From positions 1-64,000 of the forward strand of contig JAHBVH010000032.1 of assembly GCA_019637645.1 (NCBI GenBank): a stretch of DNA of 64,000 nt, given 5' to 3'. Made by a program: the position numbers and the translations under genes. A model generated the notes under the pieces. It was not told the origin of the DNA. It saw nothing but the letters and a program-made list of their open reading frames with translations, and did no database searches. Below are positions 57,337 through 64,000 of this stretch, piece after piece. Numbering within the stretch: the first letter of the stretch is position 1; each line of letters opens with the position of its first letter. Source of the stretch: Caldilineaceae bacterium. Its GTDB lineage: Bacteria; Chloroflexota; Anaerolineae; Caldilineales; Caldilineaceae.

Positions 57337-58299
57337 CTATCCAACCCGCACGCGGGGATCGAGGTAACTATACAAGAGATCAGCGATCAGATTGGCACCG
57401 ATCACACTGACTGCCAAGAGCAGAAAAGCGCCTTGCAACACGGGATAATCCTGGCGGTCAACGGCATCGACAATGGCTTGGCCCAGCCCGGGCCAGGAAA
57501 AGACCGTCTCAATTTCAATCGCCCCGGCCACCGTAAAGCCCAGATTGAGCGCAACGACGGTGACGGTAGGCAACATCGCATTGCGCAGGGCATGGTCGCG
57601 CAGGATCTGCATGGAGTGCAACCCCTTGGCTTTGGCGGTGAGGATGTAATCTTCCGAGAAGATTTCCAAGATGGCACTGCGCATAAAGAGTGTATATTGA
57701 CCAGCATAGATGATGGTGTAGGTGAGGGTGGGCAAGAACATGTGGCGGCCAATATCGAGCCACCGTTCCCACCAACCGGCATAGTCCGCGCCAATGGTCA
57801 GCTTGCCACCAATAGGCAGGCCCAAGTAGCTGGAACCCCAAAAGAGCAAGAGAATCCCAAACCAAAAGGTCGGCGCGGCCCAAGCGACCAGACTGCCAAT
57901 CAACACCCCATAGTCAATGGCCGTTTGTGCTTTCCACGCCGCCAGAATGCCCAAGGCAATCCCTACCAGGATCGAGAAAAAGGTGCCCGCACCGATCAAG
58001 AGGAGGGTGTTGCCCAAGCTATCGGCCAGAATCGTCGTGACGGGCCGTTGTTGGTGAAAGCTGGTGCCCAATTCGCCTTGGGCCAAATTGCGCACATAGA
58101 GCAGAAATTGCACATATAAAGGCTGGTCGAGCCCGAAGCGCCGCTGGATCGCTTCAATACTCGCCTGCGTTAGGCGTGGGTCCTTGACGGCCCGCGCGGG
58201 GTCCCCAGGGAGAATCCGAAAGAGAAAAAAGTTCAGGACGACGACAAAGGTAATCGTGACCAACGCCCAGCCACATTTGCGTAGAATATAATGGTTCAT
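57337..58299 (-). CDS. Oligopeptide/dipeptide ABC transporter permease (OppB/DppB type)
   Basis: A 320-residue permease: N-terminal helix (ALVTITFVVVLNFFLFRIL) followed by PGDPAR, a family mark, then RRFGLDQPLYVQF, GELGTSFHQQRPV and the docking loop YILTAKAKGLHSMQILRDHA. It pairs with the DppC-type permease. The start at 58299 fits family alignments, although no strong ribosome binding site is visible; a longer frame reaches 58365 inside the upstream hairpin. Translation may depend on coupling or opening of that hairpin. Confidence 0.92.
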   Translation of the reverse strand: MNHYILRKCGWALVTITFVVVLNFFLFRILPGDPARAVKDPRLTQASIEAIQRRFGLDQPLYVQFLLYVRNLAQGELGTSFHQQRPVTTILADSLGNTLLLIGAGTFFSILVGIALGILAAWKAQTAIDYGVLIGSLVAWAAPTFWFGILLLFWGSSYLGLPIGGKLTIGADYAGWWERWLDIGRHMFLPTLTYTIIYAGQYTLFMRSAILEIFSEDYILTAKAKGLHSMQILRDHALRNAMLPTVTVVALNLGFTVAGAIEIETVFSWPGLGQAIVDAVDRQDYPVLQGAFLLLAVSVIGANLIADLLYSYLDPRVRVG

Positions 58300-58311
58300 A
58301 GTGTTGTGGGA

Positions 58312-58368
58312 CCAGTGAACGCCGCGTTCGTTGCTAAAAATGCCTAGCAACAACGCGGCGTTCACTGG
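58312..58368 (-). terminator. Large hairpin between dppA- and dppB-type genes
   Basis: The arms at 58312-58336 and 58345-58368 (including CAGTGAACGCCGCGTT and its complement) pair as a 24-bp stem with one bulged C and an 8-nt loop. It begins immediately after the TAG of the binding-protein gene and ends 12 bp before the permease start. It likely acts as an attenuator or 3'-end stabiliser that keeps binding protein in excess over permease. Confidence 0.7.
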
Positions 58369-60054
58369 CTACGGCTGGACCAGCTCTACTTTGGTCAATA
58401 CACTGGAATCTTCCAACGTCAAGGTGGGCGCGTCGATCACCCAACCGGTGAAACGGTCGGTGCGATACGCTTGCACGAGATCTTGGTAGTAGGGAATGAT
58501 ATAAACGACATCATTCAAGACGATCTCCTGCATTTGGAAGACCAAGGCGCGGCGCTGCTCGGGGTCGCGTTCAACCGACTGCTGATCATAGAGGGTATCA
58601 TAGGCGGCATTGGCATAGCCAGTCTCGCTGCTGCCGGTTGGGATCTGATCCGTCCGCATAACGCCCAGGGGATCGTTGGGATCAGGCCCCCAACTCCACC
58701 CCCAGATCATGATGTCAAAATCAAAGGCTGGACAGCAGACCGCGGTGAGGGCATCGGGGTCCATGGCCTGGGGTTCGGTTTTAATGCCAATTTGCGCCCA
58801 GCTTTGGCCCAGAATTTCGGCAATGCGGGGCGCTTCGGGAATATCGTTGGCCCACTGTAACCGGAAGGCGAGGGGCCGACTCCCATCGGGCATTTCACGC
58901 ACGCCATCGCCATCGGTGTCGCGATAGCCGGCTTCGTCGAGGAGCTGATTGGCTTGGGCCAGGTCAAACGCATAGTCTTGGAGCTGATCGTTGTACCAAT
59001 AGGCTTGGCCGGATGGCACCAAGGTTAACCCTGGTTTCGCCAACCCTAGCATGGCAACATCGATAATATTCTGCTTGTCGGTGGCGTGGGCTAAAGCTAA
59101 GCGCACCGTGCGGTCCAGCAAGGCCGGATGGCCGGTGCAGAGCCCATCGTCGGGGGGACAATTTTCGGGTGTCACTTGATTAAAGAAAATATCGCGCACC
59201 GAGGGGGCCAAGGGGGGGCCACTGACGACGTTGATATTTTCCGTGCGGCGCAGGACGGGTACCGCCGTATTAGGCATTTCGGTGATCATATCCACTTGGC
59301 CGGTGACCAACGCTTGGACGAGGGCATCTTCATTGCCAAAGGTTTGGAAGATCAGTTCATCGATCTTGGGGGGCGTGGCATAATGCTCCTTGTTGGCGAC
59401 GAGATGGACAAATTCATTTTGTTGATATTCCTGGAGGCGGAAAGGGCCCGTGCCGATCATCGCCAGATTTTCAAATTCGGCGGCGGCATCGCCTTCGGCA
59501 TATTGTGACCAGATGTGGGCGGGCAAAATATAGAGCGCCAGCAGTTGGCTTTCGAGGTTCGGGATCGCCTCGGTTAGCGTCAAAACCACGGTGTTATCAT
59601 CTGGCGCGGCAACGCTCTCGAAATAGGTGGTGTAGAAATTGAGATAGGGAAAATCGACATGATCCATGTAGAGCTGGATCGAAAAGGCGACATCGTGGGC
59701 GGTCATCGGCTGGCCGTCGTGGAATTGAATCCCCTGGCGGATTTGGAAGGTCCACGTTTTGCCGTCCTCACTCGTTTCGACACTTTCGGCAGCATCGAGC
59801 CGAAAGGTGCCGTCGAACTGTAACTTATAGAGTGTATTGTAGACCATATCATAAATCACATAGGCTTCGGCCAAAACCCCGGTGCCTGGGTTGAGGGTGT
59901 CGGGACTGCCCGGCCAACCCACCCGTAGCGTGACCGGGCCAGCCGCTGCGCTATCGGTCACTGGTTGATTGGCGGCGGGGGCTGCGGGGCCACCGCAGGC
60001 CGTGATGAAAAGCAGGACCAACATGCCAAGCCAGTGTTGCCAGTTGCATTTCAT
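58369..60054 (-). CDS. Oligopeptide/dipeptide-binding lipoprotein (SBP family 5)
   Basis: A 561-residue extracellular binding protein of solute-binding family 5. The N-terminus has a lipoprotein signal (LGMLVLLFITACGG) with the lipobox Cys about 20, then a short Pro/Ala linker. Conserved segments: PDTLNPGTG, EDGKTWTFQIRQGIQFHDGQPM and HATDKQNIIDVAMLG. The ligand could be a di- or oligopeptide, nickel or another small molecule. GGAGGG lies 5-6 bp upstream of ATG. It is the first gene of the transporter operon, behind a leader of roughly 340 nt. Confidence 0.93.
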   Translation of the reverse strand: MKCNWQHWLGMLVLLFITACGGPAAPAANQPVTDSAAAGPVTLRVGWPGSPDTLNPGTGVLAEAYVIYDMVYNTLYKLQFDGTFRLDAAESVETSEDGKTWTFQIRQGIQFHDGQPMTAHDVAFSIQLYMDHVDFPYLNFYTTYFESVAAPDDNTVVLTLTEAIPNLESQLLALYILPAHIWSQYAEGDAAAEFENLAMIGTGPFRLQEYQQNEFVHLVANKEHYATPPKIDELIFQTFGNEDALVQALVTGQVDMITEMPNTAVPVLRRTENINVVSGPPLAPSVRDIFFNQVTPENCPPDDGLCTGHPALLDRTVRLALAHATDKQNIIDVAMLGLAKPGLTLVPSGQAYWYNDQLQDYAFDLAQANQLLDEAGYRDTDGDGVREMPDGSRPLAFRLQWANDIPEAPRIAEILGQSWAQIGIKTEPQAMDPDALTAVCCPAFDFDIMIWGWSWGPDPNDPLGVMRTDQIPTGSSETGYANAAYDTLYDQQSVERDPEQRRALVFQMQEIVLNDVVYIIPYYQDLVQAYRTDRFTGWVIDAPTLTLEDSSVLTKVELVQP

Positions 60055-60529
60055 GATTCCCTCCTGGAATCAGCAAGCTACACAAAATAAAAGGATTTGT
60101 CCCGCTGCCGCAAAGGTGTGGCGATATAAGCTTGGTCGTGCCGATGGGCCGTCGAGCTGCGTCCACCCCCTTCCCCAATCTATAAAAAGCCGAGCAAAGC
60201 GCGGTGTGTTTGAACAGTCATTCGCCACTGGGTGGGAAGTCAATTCACACGGTGCTTTGCTCGGCGTAGGCGACAAGGGGGAAGCGTTTGGGCTTTCCTT
60301 GCAGGGGAAAGGCGCAAAACTTGTCCTCAAAACTTGATCGTCGTCGTATGCGCAAGAAAGGGGTGGAAACTAACCGATCCGATGCGGTGTTGGGGAACGT
60401 TTACATTATACGCAATGTTGGAGAATAAACAACTAGCGTAATGACTTTGCTGCAATTAGGCCGCTGCAATGAAGCAGCGGCCTCCAAGCTCTTGCGGGCC
60501 GGTGAAAAGCTCGCTTCTGGCAGGAATGG
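60055..60529. other. Transporter leader region with promoter and hairpin
   Basis: A 475-bp gap. On the minus strand TTGTTT (60427-60432) and a perfect TATAAT (60405-60410), 16 bp apart, would start transcription about 340 nt before the binding-protein gene. Within this leader GCCGAGCAAAGCGCGGTGTG (60189-60208) and CACACGGTGCTTTGCTCGGC (60246-60265) pair at 18 of 20 positions. I recognise no riboswitch consensus. No other gene is evident. Confidence 0.5.
60462..60485 (-). terminator. Hairpin downstream of the CAP-domain gene
   Basis: GGCCGCTGC and GCAGCGGCC form a 9-bp GC-rich stem with a 6-nt loop (AATGAA on the plus strand). It lies about 45 bp past the stop codon of the CAP-domain gene. 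The U-run is short, so it is a moderate terminator candidate. Confidence 0.5.
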
Positions 60530-62110
60530 CTAGTTGGTGATAAAGGGAAGCAGAACTTGGCTGGTAAAGAGGGGGGGGGCAAGTGGGTGAAGATCCTCTT
60601 GGCCGACAACCACGGGCTGTTCGGGCAAGACGCTTGCGGCATTGGGAATCAATTCCATGGCCGTGGAAAATTTCCCTTCGTTGTCAACAAAGCGTCCCCA
60701 AATGCCACGGCTACGATAGTACTGACCAAGCACCGGCCATTCAAGACGGTTCTGGCTAGGCATGGCATCGGTATAGACCGTGATGGTATCGATGGCAACC
60801 ACGCTTTTGCCCGTACTGTAGAGGTTGAAAATTAAGTGCGGCTGTTCCGGACTTTCGTGAAAGGTAAAGGGCAGGGGAAATTCTTGGTAGACATTGGCGT
60901 CTGCAAAGTCGCTCCCTTTGATGCTGAGGGGGCCATATTCCACATTGCCGCCCATAATTTTCAGCTGCAACACTTCATCGGCAATCTGGTTGTCGGCCAC
61001 TTTCAGGCGAACATAGGCCGTGAAGGGCACATTCTTGTAGAATTCGGTGGTCCAATAGCGGGCATGGCTCGGCTTGGTCGTGCCCAATTGCAGCACCGTT
61101 CCACCAATCGCATCGGCATCGCTAACCTCTTGGCCGTCGCCAGCAATGTGTTCAAAGAGCACATCGCTGTCATCGCCTTGCCAATTGACACTGAGCTGGA
61201 CCGTCGGCCAACCGGTCTGGTCTAAGTTATAAAAAGCTAATTGTGCCGCGACCGAAGAAGCCTGGGTGAGGTTCAACTGGTCGAGCGGAACGGTTGCCCC
61301 AAAATAGATTGTATCAGAGACCAACGTGGTACGACCTTGCGCATCGCGCGTCTTCACATAGACGGTATGCCAGCCTTCTGTTGCGGGGAGGGTCCAAGCT
61401 TTCTCCTGGGCAAATGCTTCCCAAGTGGCAGCGGTGAACGCGGGATCGTTGGCGACCATCATCTCAATGGCATCGCCCATGCCCTCGAGCCCATTCGGCC
61501 CGACTGGATTATAGATGTAGAGCTGCACCCTGGCGTCGGTTGTATTGACGGCCTCGTTGTTGATCACGACGGGCGCATAGTTCGGGTCATAGCTAAAATC
61601 TTGCACAATGTAGCCCCGCCCAGTTGTCGGGCTACGATAGTACCCAACGCCAATTTCACGGTAGCTACTTTGGAGGATATTTTGTTGGTGGGCTGGGCTG
61701 TTCATCCAACCGTTGATTGCGTTTGTGGGAGTTGTGTAGCCACAAACGACATTTTCGCCCCAGGCTTTGGCATTGGAATAGTTGGCGAGTTTGATCCGAT
61801 CCCCGGGTGAGCGGCTGTCGGTATCCAGATGACCACAATAGACCGTCGTCCGGCTCTCGACCGAATTCTGGGCGAAAGTCCGCGCGGCTGTGCTCAGTTC
61901 ACGATTCCAGCGTAAGGGTGGCAACCCTTGTTCACGTCGTTTCAGGTTCGTTAGGTAGATAATCTGAAGCTCGTTGTAGAACAATTCAGGAATTTGATCC
62001 TGTTCCGTTGTCTGAGCATAGGCATTGGGGGTCAACAGGGGAAGAGGCAGCAATAAAATGGTGCAAAGAGTACTGATATACAAAATTGAACGCTGCAAAA
62101 TTTTGCCCAT
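60530..62110 (-). CDS. Secreted CAP/SCP-domain protein
   Basis: A 526-residue exported protein. A signal peptide (ILYISTLCTILLLPLPLL, ending AYA) is followed by a CAP domain (about residues 40-175) with the family marks LTNLKRREQGLPPLRWNREL, CGHLDTD, AWGENVVCGY and NSPAHQQNIL. The remainder (about 180-515) is beta-rich with an Ig-like segment and a jellyroll-like region that I do not recognise. The protein ends VLLPFITN, an LP tail similar to those of the RCC1 proteins. ATG 62110 is chosen because AAGGAG lies about 12 bp upstream. CAP proteins act extracellularly in binding or proteolysis; the role here is unknown. Confidence 0.87.
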   Translation of the reverse strand: MGKILQRSILYISTLCTILLLPLPLLTPNAYAQTTEQDQIPELFYNELQIIYLTNLKRREQGLPPLRWNRELSTAARTFAQNSVESRTTVYCGHLDTDSRSPGDRIKLANYSNAKAWGENVVCGYTTPTNAINGWMNSPAHQQNILQSSYREIGVGYYRSPTTGRGYIVQDFSYDPNYAPVVINNEAVNTTDARVQLYIYNPVGPNGLEGMGDAIEMMVANDPAFTAATWEAFAQEKAWTLPATEGWHTVYVKTRDAQGRTTLVSDTIYFGATVPLDQLNLTQASSVAAQLAFYNLDQTGWPTVQLSVNWQGDDSDVLFEHIAGDGQEVSDADAIGGTVLQLGTTKPSHARYWTTEFYKNVPFTAYVRLKVADNQIADEVLQLKIMGGNVEYGPLSIKGSDFADANVYQEFPLPFTFHESPEQPHLIFNLYSTGKSVVAIDTITVYTDAMPSQNRLEWPVLGQYYRSRGIWGRFVDNEGKFSTAMELIPNAASVLPEQPVVVGQEDLHPLAPPLFTSQVLLPFITN

Positions 62111-62414
62111 TATCGCTGCGTGCTCCTTCGTGGTTTGAAAGGATGGTGAAACATACGATGAGCCCAATGGTTTATCGGGCCAAGTGGCTGGTTAGCTGTT
62201 TACGGGTGCGTCCTACATTGAGGGCAATGGCGCAAATGGGTACGACCAAACTTTCCCTATTATACACGACCCATCCCGAACTCAAACTTTGCGATGAGCT
62301 TAAAATAGGCAATTTTCTATACGGAATGTATACGCTGAAGGTACGGTAAACCTCTGATTTTAGACAGAATTTGGACAATTTTAAGACTGTTTTATGACTT
62401 AGGGGTGTAATACT
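62111..62414. other. Intergenic region with CAP-gene promoter
   Basis: A 304-bp gap between two minus-strand genes. A TATAAT (62259-62264, minus strand) with a weak TTTGAG 17 bp upstream could start the CAP-gene transcript about 140 nt before its ATG. The part near 62340-62410 is AT-rich. Nothing else is recognised. Confidence 0.4.
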
Positions 62415-63371
62415 TTATGCCGTCATTTGACGCATGTTTTGAATCGTTGGGGCTTTATCGCGGCGGACTTGGTAGAGTTCAAGATCATTGGCGACAGTGG
62501 TGGCGGGGAAGATGGCTTGGGCTTCTTCTAAAATTTCTTGGACGCGATAACGCCGCGAAATGTGGTGAAGGACTAGGTGTTTCACGCCAGCATTCCGGGC
62601 TAATCGCGCGGCTGCCGTGGCCGTAATGTGACCGTGCTGTTTGGCGAGCTCTCTGTCTGCATCAACATAGGTCGCCTCAATGGCAAGGAGATCTGCTCCT
62701 TCAACTACTTTATGCAGCGGGCCGGTATGACTCACATCGCCCACAAAACAGAGCTTTACTCCTTGTTGTGGCTCGCCAAGCACTTGATCAGGCGTGATCA
62801 CTTGCCCATTGGCTAGGGTAATCGCGCGGCCTTCGGCCAGTTCGCGCCGTTCGGGGCCAGGCGGAATTCCCAATGCCGTGGCCTTGTCGGCCAAAAAGGG
62901 GCGACGGCTCTTTTCTTCAAAGGTAAAGCCAAAGCAATCCGGCCCGCGGTGTTGCACCGGAAATGTGCTCAGGGTAAAGTGGCGATCTTCAAAGAGCAGG
63001 CCAGCCTGCATTGGGTTGAGGGCGACCCCCACATTGGGAATTTGGTTTGCGCCAAAAACCACTTCCATCAGCAGTTGGACGCGCTCCAACGTCGCCGCGC
63101 CGCCATAGATGTTCAGCTCTTCGAGCGCTTCCCAGCGGCCCAATGTGCTGGCTAAACCACCTAGCCCCAAGATATGATCGAGATGGCCGTGGGTCAGCAG
63201 AATTTTATCCAAGCGCCGAAAGCCAAGCCCACTGCGCAGGATCTGCCGTTGTGTCCCCTCACCACAATCAATCATAAAGCGATGTTCTTTGATCATGACG
63301 ATCGCTGAAGAGAGCCCACGCTGGATGGAGGGTGCCGATGCTGACGTGCCGAGAAACGCGAGTTCAAACAT
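62415..63371 (-). CDS. rnz: Ribonuclease Z
   Basis: A 318-residue metallo-beta-lactamase-fold tRNA 3' endonuclease. The zinc motif is [13 protein letters not shown], and others are [10 protein letters not shown] near the N-terminus, [18 protein letters not shown] and [11 protein letters not shown] flexible-arm region (about 145-200) is present, as in long-form bacterial RNase Z. It matures tRNA 3' ends. The ATG at 63371 is preferred by family alignment; no ribosome binding site is visible and a TTG-type start further up (63389) is possible. Confidence 0.92.
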   Translation of the reverse strand: MFELAFLGTSASAPSIQRGLSSAIVMIKEHRFMIDCGEGTQRQILRSGLGFRRLDKILLTHGHLDHILGLGGLASTLGRWEALEELNIYGGAATLERVQLLMEVVFGANQIPNVGVALNPMQAGLLFEDRHFTLSTFPVQHRGPDCFGFTFEEKSRRPFLADKATALGIPPGPERRELAEGRAITLANGQVITPDQVLGEPQQGVKLCFVGDVSHTGPLHKVVEGADLLAIEATYVDADRELAKQHGHITATAAARLARNAGVKHLVLHHISRRYRVQEILEEAQAIFPATTVANDLELYQVRRDKAPTIQNMRQMTA

Positions 63372-63717
63372 GAGTGATAAAATCCACATCGGTGGGCTAC
63401 ACAGGTGGGCTACACAAGCTGCTTCTCTTGCAAAGCTGTGGCTTATTCACCCCAGCAATAGCGGAAGACCAATGGTCCGAGCGTGCTTGTCCACTCCTGT
63501 GTAGCTGCCAGTTCAATAAAGCAACTATGCAGTTTACCGGATCCTCTAGAGAACGGCAAACGGCCATAAGGGCGAACATGGTTTCTCTGTTTGGGTGTTG
63601 ATGGATACTGCTATGAAGTGTGGGGCAGTGGGGTATCCGTTGTGGGCGATAGCGCTGACAGCTTTGGAAAAGCTGTCAGCGCTTATCTAATGGCGTAGCG
63701 TCTAACCGATCAAGCGA
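63372..63717. other. Non-coding region, RNase Z / cysteine synthase
   Basis: A 346-bp gap. A 12-bp tandem repeat, GTGGGCTACACA, lies near 63392-63415, and CCTGTGTAG near 63496 mirrors it. A perfect palindrome at 63651-63683 is annotated separately. No gene or RNA is evident. Confidence 0.45.
63651..63683. repeat. 33-bp palindrome after the cysteine synthase gene
   Basis: AGCGCTGACAGCTTT (63651-63665) and its exact complement (63669-63683) flank a 3-nt loop. The right flank AATGGCGTAGCGTCTAACC resembles the outer arm of the ~86-bp elements, but no clear left arm is present. It lies about 35 bp past the cysteine synthase stop codon and may terminate it. Confidence 0.6.
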
Positions 63718-64000
63718 TCAGTCAAAAATACCTAGGCTGACATACTTACTGCCATCATCAGGCAAAAGGGTGACAATCACTCCTTGTTCCAGTGCGGCGG
63801 CTACGCGTAGCGCCCCGGCCACGGCTGCCCCCGCACTGACCCCCACAAAGAGCCCTGCTTGTTGCGCCAAACCGCGCGTCAATTGCCAAGCGCTTTCGGC
63901 ATCGATCCGTAGATCTTGATCGTGGACTGTGGGATCATAGATACCAGGGGTAATGGCCGTTTCCAGGTATTTCAGCCCTTCGATCACCGATAGCTCATCC
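63718..64000 (-). CDS. Cysteine synthase (OASS), C-terminal part (cut by window edge)
   Basis: About 93 residues of the C-terminus of a pyridoxal-phosphate-dependent beta-replacing enzyme, open to the window end (reading back DELSVIEGLKYLETAITPGI). Marks are GIYDPTVHD, the PLP-facing loop VSAGAAVAGALRVA and TLLPDDGSKYVSLGIFD. This end resembles CysM-type cysteine synthase more than CysK, but the deciding N-terminal part is outside the window. The enzyme would make cysteine from O-acetylserine and sulfide or thiosulfate. Confidence 0.85.
   Translation of the reverse strand, partial: DELSVIEGLKYLETAITPGIYDPTVHDQDLRIDAESAWQLTRGLAQQAGLFVGVSAGAAVAGALRVAAALEQGVIVTLLPDDGSKYVSLGIFD

Noticed and set aside
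57331..58119. 262-residue plus-strand frame opposite the DppB-type gene
   Set aside because: The minus strand has a clear permease with conserved motifs; the antisense frame has no recognisable features.
63539..63551. GGATCCTCTAGAG, identical to part of a common cloning polylinker
   Set aside because: The match stops at 13 bp (no adjoining SalI/PstI or upstream polylinker sites), so chance is more likely than vector sequence.
63397..63579. 60-residue minus-strand frame between RNase Z and cysteine synthase genes
   Set aside because: No ribosome binding site, no recognisable sequence, and it overlaps short repeats.

Overview
The window comes from a moderately GC-rich bacterium, most likely a Chloroflexota member. 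This is inferred from its secreted proteins: Thr/Pro-rich linkers, RCC1-repeat proteins, C-terminal sortase domains, and short LP[LF][VI] C-terminal tails, together with the mix of housekeeping and transport genes. No rRNA, tRNA, CRISPR array, phage or intact transposase was seen. Most of the sequence is coding.

Layout. 1-5.2 kb (minus strand): a cut-off secreted protein, two tandem paralogous secreted sortases with a novel acidic N-terminal domain, and a DUF58 membrane protein. 5.5-11.3 kb (plus): a UvrD/PcrA-type helicase followed by a DnaE2-like C-family polymerase whose PHP metal site is degenerate. 11.3-15.3 kb: M81/MlrC peptidase, 2',3'-cyclic phosphodiesterase, amidohydrolase and an AlkA-type glycosylase. 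15.6-18.3 kb: a 14-repeat RCC1 secreted protein. 18.6-24.1 kb: MiaB, a membrane HD-GYP phosphodiesterase, an S41 processing peptidase and, just upstream of it, an unlisted 50-residue secreted peptide gene with its own promoter and terminator. 24.1-31.9 kb: a 2-hydroxyacid dehydrogenase-like protein lacking the family arginine, divergent from an alpha-galactoside operon (GH36, lipoprotein binding protein, two permeases, PhyH-type dioxygenase; no ATPase).

32-43 kb: M20 dipeptidase, FmdB-type zinc ribbon, LVIVD-repeat secreted protein, a giant RCC1 / InlB-like repeat / PPC / caspase-like protease fusion, cytochrome P450 and Aat. 43-53.8 kb (minus): an N-methyl-amine catabolic cluster with a GntR regulator, MttB-family methyltransferase, GcvT-like protein, sarcosine oxidase-like protein, dimethylglycine dehydrogenase-like protein, SGNH hydrolase and a TPP enzyme. 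Two decayed toxin/antitoxin-type modules lie inside it: a 5'-truncated hicA, and an HNH gene with a large internal deletion beside an intact partner. 54-60 kb: a five-gene dipeptide/oligopeptide-type ABC transporter whose DppD-like ATPase carries a duplicated segment and a His-rich insertion. 60.5-64 kb: CAP-domain secreted protein, RNase Z and a partial cysteine synthase.

Mobile and regulatory structure. A family of about 86-bp non-coding elements with terminal inverted repeats containing TTACGCACTT and a central CTGTCAGG palindrome occurs at 405, 20767 and 31944, with an internally deleted copy at 54079. Related bare palindromes lie at 20217, 33468 and 63651. Strong hairpins follow both transporter binding-protein genes. 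The most interesting items are the small peptide beside the S41 peptidase, the sortase pair together with the LP-type tails, the DppD insertion, the HNH deletion and the dispersed element family.
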